The notes under the pieces: generated by a model
The model's input: only the letters and a program-made list of their open reading frames with translations
What the model was told of the DNA's origin: nothing
Databases searched by the model: none
From: Desulfobacterales bacterium
Lineage (GTDB): Bacteria > Desulfobacterota > DSM-4660 > Desulfatiglandales > Desulfatiglandaceae
Direction: 5' to 3'
Length of the DNA: 6,131 nucleotides
NCBI GenBank assembly: GCA_027061865.1
Contig: JAMOVZ010000409.1
Coordinates: 1-6,131 of the forward strand
Translations under genes and position numbers: made by a program
In this document: positions 1 through 6,131 of the stretch, one piece after another
Position numbering within the stretch: position 1 is the stretch's first letter
Layout of the letters: every line of letters begins with the position of its first letter

Positions 1-594
1 CATATCCTGGATCAGATGTCTCTCTCTGGTAAAGGGTTTATCCTTGTTACGGGCCATTTTGGAGCCGTGGAATTTCTGGCAAGCGTACTTTCCATTAACC
101 ATTACAGGACAGCAATGATAGCAAGATTTAAGACTGAGAGACTTAAAAGGGCTATGAATGAAATGGCTCGGGCCTATGATATAATTCCAATAGATGGAGG
201 TGAAGGGGGAGTATTTATAGAGGCTCTTAAATATTTAAGAAAAGGAAGAATTCTAATAACACTTTGTGACGAGTTTAAGTACTGGAAACCGGATAGCAAA
301 AGCTTCGTTCAGGTGCTTTGGGAAAGGGTTCCCCAAGACAAAACCCTAGATCTTTTATATAAACGGGCAAAGGCCCCTGTCTGTTTGGGATTATTAACTA
401 GAGTAAAAAATAAATATGAATTATTATTAGAATCCATTGCTGCTGGAGAAGAATCTATATCTGTATCTTTACGGTCGTGGGAGCTTCTTCAAAAATATAT
501 CAGAAAGTATCCCGAACAATGGTATCAATGGAATAGTGTAGCTAAAGGATTGTCCACCTACAAATTGAAATTTGCTCACAGTGAAGCTGTCTGA
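1..594 (+). CDS. Lipid A acyltransferase-like protein (LpxL/HtrB, LPLAT family), 5' end missing
   Basis: The frame is open from base 1 with no stop, so the ATG at 16 is probably internal; 197 residues are visible. Family members are usually about 290-310 aa, so the N-terminal membrane anchor and about 100 residues lie upstream. Seen: GKGFILVTGHFGAVE near the visible N-terminus, which fits the HX4(D/E) catalytic motif of LpxL/HtrB acyltransferases (His19 and Glu24 counted from base 1). Further on come LRKGRILITLCDEF, like the family's 'LrkGe...l.Dq' segment, and near the C-terminus YPEQWYQW, close to the family's YPEQWYW signature. Known for the family: transfer of a fatty acyl chain from acyl-ACP to a lipid acceptor at the inner membrane. 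The middle lacks the usual FFG-type segment, so it may be a divergent member acting on a lipid other than lipid A. The end overlaps the next gene, which suggests coupled expression. The family call is fairly sure; the substrate is unknown. Confidence 0.85.
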   Translation, partial: HILDQMSLSGKGFILVTGHFGAVEFLASVLSINHYRTAMIARFKTERLKRAMNEMARAYDIIPIDGGEGGVFIEALKYLRKGRILITLCDEFKYWKPDSKSFVQVLWERVPQDKTLDLLYKRAKAPVCLGLLTRVKNKYELLLESIAAGEESISVSLRSWELLQKYIRKYPEQWYQWNSVAKGLSTYKLKFAHSEAV

Positions 595-643
595 AATTTC
601 ACTTTTCTCTTTATCGATCCCATTCAAATTGAAGTTTTCCCAC
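561..643 (+). repeat. Imperfect 19-bp direct repeat at the gene junction
   Basis: CAAATTGAAATTTGCTCAC at 561-579 and CAAATTGAAGTTTTCCCAC at 625-643 match at 16 of 19 positions, 64 bp apart. The first copy encodes the C-terminal YKLKFAHS of the acyltransferase. The second encodes FKLKFSHS near the N-terminus of the enolase-like protein, and both are read in the same codon phase relative to the repeat. This may be the scar of a small tandem duplication at the junction, or chance in AT-rich sequence. Confidence 0.4.
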
Positions 644-1705
644 TCTCTTTTTACGAGAAATAAGTCAGAAACTTTATTGGCCGTATCCTTTGACAGTGGA
701 GCTAAAGGATACGGGGAGGGAACTCCCAGACCTTATGTAACGGGGGAAACCTGGGCTCAAACAGTTTCTGCGGCCAAAAAACTGGCTTTGGCATGCAAAG
801 GAAAAAAGTTTCATAAATGGAATGATCTGCGTAGTTTTTTACTTCAAATGGCCCGGAGTAAAGTAGCCAGAGAAGCTCCATCTGCCTGGTGTGCAGTAGA
901 GTTATCAATTCTTGACCTTTGGGCAAAACAGAATCAAGTGCCTCTTTGGAGATTATTTGTCAGTTCTCCAGCTTCAACTTGCTTCTACTATTCCGCTTCT
1001 CTGCCGATTCTTTCTCCCGACAAACTTAAACACATCCTTGCCATGATCAAAGGCTTAGGGATATATAGGGTCAAGCTGAAGGCAAAAAATATTGAACAAG
1101 GTATACAAGCTTTATCTTTGGCTAGAAAATTCCTTGGACCTCATGCAGAGATCAGGGTAGATGCAAATGGCGCTTTTGACTTGGAGGTCGCTCTAGAGTT
1201 CTTGGAAGGAGCAAAGGATTTTTCAATTACTGCCATAGAACAACCTGTTGATAAGTATGATTTAAGCTCTTTTAAGATAATCACCGAGAGTGGCGGGACG
1301 ACGACAATCGCTGATGAGTCTATGTTCGCCACAGAGGAGCCTGTTTCTCTCCTGGATGATGGCGTATGCCATGGCCTGAACATCAGGCTTTCTAGCAGCG
1401 GGGGTTTCTTGAAGAGCCTCTCACTTGCTCGTAAGGTAATAGATAGGGACGGAATTCTACAGCTAGGTGGACATGTAGGTGAAACATCCATATTGTCTGC
1501 GGCTGCGAGGCATCTGGCAGCCGTGGTGGGACATGTAAAATTCCTGGAAGGATCTGCGTCCAAGTACCTCCTCTCATTTGATATCTCAAAGCAAGACATA
1601 TCGTTTGGCGATAAGGGATATGCCCCTCTACTGAATTCTCCTGGGCTAGGTATTGAAATAGTTGAGCAGCGGCTTTCCCAAATAGCAAGACCTATATATT
1701 TATAG
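581..1705 (+). CDS. Enolase-superfamily enzyme, MLE subgroup-like (function unassigned)
   Basis: Complete, 374 aa from a GTG at 581. An in-frame TTG at 572 would add three residues. I prefer GTG because MKLSEISLFSLSIPFK resembles the usual start of this family, although neither start has a clear ribosome binding site. It overlaps the upstream gene by 14 bp, which suggests translational coupling. The N-terminal capping domain ends with a GYGEGTPRPYVTGET segment. The barrel has the KxK motif VKLKAK (Lys165, Lys167) and three metal ligands: Asp194 in RVDANGAF, Glu220 in AIEQP and Asp245 in IADES. These support proton abstraction next to a carboxylate with Mg2+. Odd points: the position normally held by the second catalytic lysine of the MLE subgroup is Arg269 (LNIRLSSSGG), and the DxD motif of dipeptide epimerases is replaced by a FLEGS segment around Glu323. 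GGHVGETSILSAAARH is present near strand 8. It could be an epimerase, cycloisomerase or dehydratase; I would not name a substrate. Automatic labels such as muconate cycloisomerase or dipeptide epimerase would be over-calls. Confidence 0.9.
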   Translation: MKLSEISLFSLSIPFKLKFSHSLFTRNKSETLLAVSFDSGAKGYGEGTPRPYVTGETWAQTVSAAKKLALACKGKKFHKWNDLRSFLLQMARSKVAREAPSAWCAVELSILDLWAKQNQVPLWRLFVSSPASTCFYYSASLPILSPDKLKHILAMIKGLGIYRVKLKAKNIEQGIQALSLARKFLGPHAEIRVDANGAFDLEVALEFLEGAKDFSITAIEQPVDKYDLSSFKIITESGGTTTIADESMFATEEPVSLLDDGVCHGLNIRLSSSGGFLKSLSLARKVIDRDGILQLGGHVGETSILSAAARHLAAVVGHVKFLEGSASKYLLSFDISKQDISFGDKGYAPLLNSPGLGIEIVEQRLSQIARPIYL

Positions 1706-1864
1706 TTTCCCCGAATCATATCAAGCTTCTCCCTTATCTTGCCGATTTCTCAAGAAATACGAACCGGATAAAAGGCGTAAATATTGCAATAGCAGGGTAT
1801 AGGCCAAACAGTGCTTTTTTGCCTTAAAGCAATTGCATACAACATGATCTAATAAGGAGGGCTG
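1706..1864. other. Intergenic gap with two short palindromes
   Basis: This 159-bp gap separates the acyltransferase/enolase pair from the small-protein/kinase pair. It has no supported ORF. It contains the perfect palindromes TATTGCAATA (1782-1791) and GCAATTGC (1829-1836), which share the TGCAAT/ATTGCA core as an inverted pair about 40 bp apart. It also has a short inverted repeat, ATTTCT-CA-AGAAAT, near 1746-1759. I see no strong terminator hairpin with a T-run and no convincing -35/-10 pair. A promoter for the kinase operon is expected here but cannot be placed from the sequence alone. Confidence 0.4.
1854..1860 (+). promoter_or_regulatory. Strong Shine-Dalgarno for the small protein
   Basis: AAGGAGG is a full match to the anti-Shine-Dalgarno core. 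It lies 4 nt before the ATG at 1865 and 7 nt before the in-frame GTG at 1868. The spacing favours the GTG, while codon preference favours the ATG. The two starts differ by a single residue. Confidence 0.75.
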
Positions 1865-2218
1865 ATGGTGAAAACAAAAAAAATTGAAACGCTGAGTGCG
1901 GATCAAATAGGCGGGCTTCAGAAAGACCCCCAAAACACCGCCGTTGAGCTTCAGGAAGCTGAAAAAATAGTGAATGATTATGGTCGAGCTATGATGGCTG
2001 TTAGCAAAAGGCAGAGGAGTCAAGTGAAAAGTTTCTTGAAACAACCAACGGGTTTTAAAGATTATGATTTTTTTACCATAAACGCTAAGGAAGAGGATCT
2101 TCCTTATCCCAAACATAGGATAAAAAGTGCCTTAGAGCTGTTGCTTAATCATGATGAAGATCCCAAAAATAGGGCCTTACTTAAGGCTGGACTCCAGTAT
2201 CTTGAATACTTTGTTTAA
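1865..2218 (+). CDS. Hypothetical 117-aa protein upstream of the sensor kinase
   Basis: I do not recognise this protein. It has its own strong ribosome binding site and a normal ATG (or GTG three bases later), and it ends about 30 bp before the kinase gene on the same strand, so the two are probably cotranscribed. The sequence is hydrophilic and charged, with no signal peptide and no membrane segment. The N-terminal third is Lys/Glu-rich and looks helical (AVELQEAEKIVNDYGRAMM, then a basic stretch SKRQRSQVKSF). The centre has an aromatic segment, FKDYDFFTI. The C-terminal third reads as two helices (KHRIKSALELLLNHDEDPKN, then RALLKAGLQYLEYFV). A soluble, mostly helical protein is likely. A role as partner, regulator or phosphotransfer accessory of the kinase is inferred from position alone; no conserved His or Asp phosphorylation motif is apparent. 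Confidence 0.75.
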   Translation: MVKTKKIETLSADQIGGLQKDPQNTAVELQEAEKIVNDYGRAMMAVSKRQRSQVKSFLKQPTGFKDYDFFTINAKEEDLPYPKHRIKSALELLLNHDEDPKNRALLKAGLQYLEYFV

Positions 2219-2234
2219 TATTAATTTTAATTGT

Positions 2235-2238
2235 GAGG
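2235..2238 (+). promoter_or_regulatory. Ribosome binding site that decides the kinase start
   Basis: GAGG at 2235-2238 lies 9 nt before the ATG at 2248. The alternative GTG at 2233 would overlap this element and has no purine-rich site of its own upstream (the preceding bases are AT-rich), so ATG 2248 is preferred. Confidence 0.5.
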
Positions 2239-2247
2239 ATTATCCCC

Positions 2248-4905
2248 ATGGCACAACTCCCGATGAAAAAAGAGATATGTTGTGTGAATTTCCAGGGACT
2301 GATCTCTTATGTAAGGCGCAAGTATGGAGATGAAGGAGTCAAAAAACTGACACAGGATTTAGTGGGGAATGAAAAATACCTAGTTGCTGACAAACTCGAT
2401 CCGCTAAAAATTATTCCAATTCAAATTGAGCACCTTACAGATCCTGCTTATTGGGTTTCAAATGAGTTTTCAGTCAAGTTGCTTGAAAATATAGCTAAAG
2501 TCGAAAGGAACTCTGAGCCACAGGTAATGGCGGGTCAAGGGGCGGTAAGAAAGACTTTTTCGAAAAGTGTGCTTTTCATTGCGAAGATCATAGGCGTAGG
2601 CCCCCTTTTGAAGCGGGGACAAAAGCTCAATTCCAGATTCAACAACACTAAGGAAGTGAAATTAGTTGAGCTGGATAAAGGACATGCACTGATACAGCTT
2701 AAATATTTCCCTGATGTTAAAGTAACGAAGGCTGTGTGCGATTGGAATCGGGGAATTTATCTCGAGATCCTAAAAGTGGCCGGGGCCAAAAAACCAAAGA
2801 TATCGGAAACAAAGTGTGTTGTAAGAGGAGATCATTGTTGTGAATTCGAAATCTCATGGCAGCAGATAGGTATTATAAAAAGGGCCCTAAGAGGATTTTT
2901 TACTTGGTTGTGTAAGCCCCTTACAGGAGAGCTAGTAGCCGAGTACGAGGAATCAGTTCGAGACAGGGATGCCCTGATAGAAAAGCTCAAAGCCTCTGAA
3001 GAGCGATACAGGAGTGTGTTTGAAAATACTGCAACTCCCACTGTGATCGTAGAAGATGATCTGACAATTACTATGGTCAATGAAGAATTCGAGAAAATCT
3101 CTGGGTATTCAAGAGAGGAATTGGAGAAAAAGGTTCCCCTCAGTCAATTTCTGGACAAGGATGCCATTGAATTGCTAGTGAATTTGTCTGAAGAGCAGCT
3201 TGAGGAAACAGGGGAATTTTCAAAGAGCGAGCTTAGATTTAGATCGAAAGGGGATATTTTAAAAGATGTTCTTGTAAAAGTGGGCAATATCCCGGGCACG
3301 GGGAGAAAAATATTTTCTTTTATAGATATTACTCCACGAAAGAGGATGGAGCGTGCCCTGAGGCAGAGTGAAGAAAAGCACCGCAGCATTCTTCAGAGCA
3401 TAGAAGAAGGTTACTTTGAGGTGGATCTTAGAGGCAGATTTACATTTGTAAACGACTCGCTTTGCAGGATCCTACGTATAGGCAGGAAAGAGTTATTGGG
3501 AAAGAGTTACAAGGATTTTACCACGCCGGCAATGACTGGAAAGATATACGCGGTCTTCAACCTGGTGTTCAAAAAGGGGAGACCCGTAAAAGTAGCGGAG
3601 TTTCCCTTTTTAAGGAAAGATGGCGCCAAGGTGATCTTGGGAGTTTCAGCTAGCTTGATTCGTAATGAAAAGGGGGAGCCGATTGGTTTTCGCGGCATAA
3701 TGAGGGATGTGACGGAAAGGGAGAAAGCCAAGGAAGAAAAGAGGAGGCTTCGGGCTAGGCTGGAACATGCAAAACGCATGGAGGCCATTGGAACTCTTGC
3801 AGGAGGGGTAGCCCATGACCTCAACAATATCCTTTCCGGGATTGTGAGTTATCCCGAGCTTCTCTTGATGCAAGTCCCACCCGATCACCCCCTTTATAAT
3901 CCTCTTGTAACCATCAAAAACTCGGGAGAGAAGGCAGCCACCATTGTCCAAGATCTCCTGACTCTCGCAAGGAGAGGGGTAACCGTCAGTGAAGTGATAA
4001 ATCTTAATCAGGTGATCAATGATTATTTGAATAGCCCTGAGTTTGAAAAGCTCACTACATTTCATCCCGATGTCCAGATAGAGACCAGGTTGGCCCCGGA
4101 CCTCTTGAACCTAAAGGGCTCGCCCGTCCATATATCGAAAGCAATTATGAATTTAGTCTCTAATGCAGCCGAGGCCATGCCTGAGGGGGGAAAGATAACG
4201 ATCATTACTGAGAACGCCTATGTGGAAAGTAAACTGAATGGCTCGGAGTTAAGGGAGGGAGACTATGTGGTGTTGAAGGTCAGGGACACCGGCATAGGAA
4301 TGACAGAGGAAGAGAAAGAGCGGATATTTGAGCCATTCTATACCAAAAAGGTTATGGGCAGAAGCGGGACGGGCCTTGGAATGGCGGTAGTTTGGGGAAC
4401 CGTGGAGGATCACAAAGGACACATTGAGATCGAGACAGCCAAAGGAAAGGGCAGCACATTTATCCTCTATTTCCCTGCCACCCGTGAAAAGCTTGCTGAA
4501 AAAGAAGAAAAGATTATCACTATTGACAGGTATATGGGTAAAGGCGAGTCTATCTTAGTGGTTGATGATGTAAAGGAGCAGAGAGAGATTGCAAGCGAAA
4601 TGCTCCGCACCCTGAAGTACAATGTGATGGCAGTTGCCAGCGGCGAAGAGGCAGTAGAATATATCAAAAGGCAGCCACCTGATGGCATGATTATTGACAT
4701 GATCATGCCTCCCGGGATGGACGGCCTTGATACCTACAGGAGAGTGCTCGAGATCCGGCCTGGACAAAAGGCAATAATCGTGAGCGGGTTTGCCGAGTCA
4801 GAAAGGGTAAAGGAGGCGATTCGCCTGGGGGCAGGCGCCTATGTAAAGAAACCATATTCTCTGGAGAAGCTGGGCACTGCGCTGCGTTCCACCTTGGACA
4901 GATAG
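2248..4905 (+). CDS. Hybrid sensor histidine kinase: V4R-like, PAS-PAS, HisKA, HATPase_c, receiver
   Basis: 885 aa from ATG 2248 (890 from GTG 2233). There is no signal peptide or clear membrane segment, so it is probably cytosolic and senses an internal or diffusible cue. Domains in order: an N-terminal region with a V4R-like module at about 135-203, ending TKCVVRGDHCCEFEISW, with Cys190, Cys197 and Cys198 in a C-x6-CC pattern; PAS 1 at about 251-362; PAS 2 at about 374-489; a charged coiled-coil linker at about 487-510; HisKA with H-box GGVAHDLNN (phospho-acceptor His523); HATPase_c with N-box NLVSNAAEAM (Asn639), G1 DTGIGM (Asp680), F-box FEPFYTKK and G2 GTGLGM; receiver at about 768-883 with acidic pair Asp773-Asp774, phospho-acceptor Asp817, Ser846 and Lys868. 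All catalytic residues are present, so it should autophosphorylate and pass phosphate to its own receiver. There is no output domain, so it needs a downstream His-phosphotransfer protein or regulator not seen here. Kinase and receiver are certain; the V4R assignment is probable; the ligand is unknown. Confidence 0.95.
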   Translation: MAQLPMKKEICCVNFQGLISYVRRKYGDEGVKKLTQDLVGNEKYLVADKLDPLKIIPIQIEHLTDPAYWVSNEFSVKLLENIAKVERNSEPQVMAGQGAVRKTFSKSVLFIAKIIGVGPLLKRGQKLNSRFNNTKEVKLVELDKGHALIQLKYFPDVKVTKAVCDWNRGIYLEILKVAGAKKPKISETKCVVRGDHCCEFEISWQQIGIIKRALRGFFTWLCKPLTGELVAEYEESVRDRDALIEKLKASEERYRSVFENTATPTVIVEDDLTITMVNEEFEKISGYSREELEKKVPLSQFLDKDAIELLVNLSEEQLEETGEFSKSELRFRSKGDILKDVLVKVGNIPGTGRKIFSFIDITPRKRMERALRQSEEKHRSILQSIEEGYFEVDLRGRFTFVNDSLCRILRIGRKELLGKSYKDFTTPAMTGKIYAVFNLVFKKGRPVKVAEFPFLRKDGAKVILGVSASLIRNEKGEPIGFRGIMRDVTEREKAKEEKRRLRARLEHAKRMEAIGTLAGGVAHDLNNILSGIVSYPELLLMQVPPDHPLYNPLVTIKNSGEKAATIVQDLLTLARRGVTVSEVINLNQVINDYLNSPEFEKLTTFHPDVQIETRLAPDLLNLKGSPVHISKAIMNLVSNAAEAMPEGGKITIITENAYVESKLNGSELREGDYVVLKVRDTGIGMTEEEKERIFEPFYTKKVMGRSGTGLGMAVVWGTVEDHKGHIEIETAKGKGSTFILYFPATREKLAEKEEKIITIDRYMGKGESILVVDDVKEQREIASEMLRTLKYNVMAVASGEEAVEYIKRQPPDGMIIDMIMPPGMDGLDTYRRVLEIRPGQKAIIVSGFAESERVKEAIRLGAGAYVKKPYSLEKLGTALRSTLDR

Positions 4906-4917
4906 GCCTGCCAAAAT

Positions 4918-4951
4918 ACCTTTAGCTTTCCTGCTGGTGACGCTGAAGGGT
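4918..4951. terminator. Weak imperfect hairpin between convergent genes
   Basis: ACCTTTAGC (4918-4926) can pair with GCTGAAGGGT (4942-4951), with one bulge and one G-T pair, around a 15-nt loop. On the plus strand the following bases are only moderately T-rich; on the minus strand a short TTTT follows. Its place between two convergent stops fits a bidirectional terminator, but the stem is poor. Confidence 0.25.
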
Positions 4952-5003
4952 ATAATGTTTGCGTTTCCAAAAAGAGCCTGATGCCAAAGGGTTATTAAGG
5001 CGC

Positions 5004-6131
5004 TTATGGGGAAATTAGACCGTATTTGATTATCGGTTTCAATAATGGGTCGTTTCGAAGGAGGGGGTCGGCTCGCCCCACGATAATTGTTAGGCTTCTC
5101 TCATCTCCGTCACGCCACACCACTACACTGAGATTGCTGCCTGGTTTCGCTGATCTTATGCTTTTATGGAAAGAGGTGAATTCTTCAATTTTGTGATCTC
5201 CTATTTGGATTATAATGTCTTCGGGCAGCAATCCGGCCCTTTGAGCAGGTCCGCCTTGTTCCACATCTGTTACCAGGATGTGGTCGCGTCCGTTTATGGT
5301 GGCAATGCTTACCCCTATCCCTATATATCCTGGACCGCCCATATATTTCCAAGCCGCCTTCTTATCGCCCGCCACATAGTGAAGGAGGGCCAGGTCACGG
5401 CTGGGATCATACTCCAGGGCATGAGATGCCTTTTGAATCAATTCATAAGAGATCTTAAATTCACCTAAGGCAGCTTTTGTAAAAGCCATGCCCCTGGTTG
5501 CATCCCATATTCCATAACGATACTCTGCGGGAGCGACGCCGAGGGCCCCGTTGAATTTTCCCAAGGCCCTTTTAAAATCTCCGAGCATGTAATAACACCA
5601 TCCCTGGCCGCTCAAGACATTTGAAAGCCAAAAAGGCCGCTTCCCAGCCAGGGCCTCGGCCCTTTGAAAATCACTCAAGGCACTTTGGTAATCCTTCATC
5701 TGGTAATAGGCCCATCCCCTGTTGTCCAGTGCCATAAGATGATTAGGGTTCCTAGTGAGAACCTTCTCAAAGTATTTGAGTGCTTCGTGATAATGGCCCT
5801 TTTGCCGTAATGCGCATGCCTTTCCTGCAATAGGAGCCATCCAATTTGGATAGAGCCCAGCAGCCACCTCAAATATCCGGATGGCGCTGTCATATTTTCC
5901 CATCTTGTAGTAAGACCAAGCCTCCTTGTCATAGGCCTCCTTTCTTTGTTCATGAGAAATATTCAACGAAATCGCCCGGCTAAACGATCTGGCAGCCTTT
6001 TCGAAGTCTCTCTTGACATAATAGGCCTTGCCCAAGAGAAACCAGAGTTTTCCATCTTGAGGATTATGTCTCACCCGTTCCTCGAGTTCAGCAAAGGAGA
6101 TGTCTGCATTTGAGGCCTTAATACTTGAGCG
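5004..6131 (-). CDS. TPR-repeat protein with C-terminal PDZ domain, 5' end missing
   Basis: The frame on the minus strand stays open to the window edge (visible N-terminal residues include KASNADISFAELEER), so the GTG at 6074 is probably internal and the true start lies outside; 375 residues are visible. About six tetratricopeptide repeats cover roughly the first 240 residues, with typical units such as LWFLLGKAYYVKRDFEKAA, AWSYYKMGKYDSAIRIFE, ALDNRGWAYYQMKDYQSAL and GWCYYMLGDFKRALGKF. A PDZ domain follows (about residues 268-353 of the visible protein), with a YIGIGVSI carboxylate-binding loop and GGPAQRAGLLPEDIIIQIGD, the classic PDZ segment of HtrA/Tsp-type proteins. No protease domain or catalytic triad is visible, so it looks like a scaffold or adaptor that binds protein C-termini. 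A short tail rich in Pro and Leu ends the protein. Location cannot be judged without the N-terminus, although TPR-PDZ proteins are often exported or lipid-anchored. It converges on the kinase gene and is probably a separate unit. Confidence 0.9.
   Translation of the reverse strand, partial: RSSIKASNADISFAELEERVRHNPQDGKLWFLLGKAYYVKRDFEKAARSFSRAISLNISHEQRKEAYDKEAWSYYKMGKYDSAIRIFEVAAGLYPNWMAPIAGKACALRQKGHYHEALKYFEKVLTRNPNHLMALDNRGWAYYQMKDYQSALSDFQRAEALAGKRPFWLSNVLSGQGWCYYMLGDFKRALGKFNGALGVAPAEYRYGIWDATRGMAFTKAALGEFKISYELIQKASHALEYDPSRDLALLHYVAGDKKAAWKYMGGPGYIGIGVSIATINGRDHILVTDVEQGGPAQRAGLLPEDIIIQIGDHKIEEFTSFHKSIRSAKPGSNLSVVVWRDGDERSLTIIVGRADPLLRNDPLLKPIIKYGLISP

Noticed and set aside
540..710. 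Exact 11-bp repeat AGCTAAAGGAT at 540-550 and 700-710
   Set aside because: The encoded residues (VAKGLS and GAKGYG) fit each protein in its own context, and a repeat this short is expected by chance in a window of this size.
1141..1719. 192-aa open frame on the minus strand inside the enolase-like gene
   Set aside because: It is antisense to a gene with clear enolase-superfamily motifs, has no family-like features, and its composition is that of a shadow frame.
1819..1848. Possible promoter TTGCCT - 18 bp - CATGAT
   Set aside because: Each hexamer matches only 4 of 6 consensus bases, and the transcription start would fall within the Shine-Dalgarno sequence, so it could not serve the downstream gene normally.
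1721..2116. 131-aa open frame on the minus strand across the gap and the small protein
   Set aside because: It is rich in Phe, Leu and His as expected for the complement of a Lys/Glu-rich gene, and it competes with a plus-strand gene that has a strong ribosome binding site.
2151..2333. 60-aa plus-strand frame bridging the small protein and the kinase
   Set aside because: It overlaps both neighbours in another frame, lacks a ribosome binding site and shows no recognisable motif.
5166..5468. 100-aa plus-strand frame inside the TPR-PDZ gene
   Set aside because: The minus strand encodes a clear PDZ domain here; the plus-strand frame is a shadow.

Overview
The window looks like bacterial chromosome from a Gram-negative, probably a member of the Desulfobacterota (old Deltaproteobacteria) or a relative. 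The reasons are indirect: an LpxL/HtrB-type acyltransferase fragment, a soluble hybrid histidine kinase with a V4R-like input domain and two PAS domains, and a TPR-PDZ protein. No rRNA, tRNA, marker protein or mobile element is present to fix the taxonomy, so this is inference.

Layout. (1) Positions 1-1705, plus strand: the 3' part of a lipid A acyltransferase-like gene overlaps the start of a complete enolase-superfamily gene of the muconate-lactonizing (MLE) type. The overlap suggests translational coupling and a shared pathway. (2) Positions 1706-1864: a 159-bp gap with two short perfect palindromes and, at its end, a strong Shine-Dalgarno sequence. (3) Positions 1865-4905, plus strand: an unrecognised protein of about 117 aa, then a large cytosolic hybrid sensor kinase (V4R-like, PAS, PAS, HisKA, HATPase_c, receiver), about 30 bp apart and probably one operon. 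(4) Positions 4906-5003: a convergent gap with only a weak imperfect hairpin. (5) Positions 5004-6131, minus strand: the 3' part of a gene for a TPR-repeat protein with a C-terminal PDZ domain, whose 5' end lies outside the window.

How they may work together. The acyltransferase and the enolase-like enzyme probably belong to one biosynthetic unit for a lipid or cell-envelope metabolite, but the product cannot be read from the sequence. The small protein and the kinase look like a signalling pair. The kinase has no DNA-binding or enzymatic output domain of its own, so its signal must go through its own receiver or to a partner outside the window. The TPR-PDZ protein is transcribed towards them and is probably unrelated.

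The most unusual points are the enolase-like protein and the unidentified small protein. The enolase-like protein keeps its metal ligands and KxK lysines, but has Arg where the MLE subgroup carries its second catalytic Lys, and it lacks the DxD motif of dipeptide epimerases. I found no convincing mobile element, CRISPR array, RNA gene or defence system.
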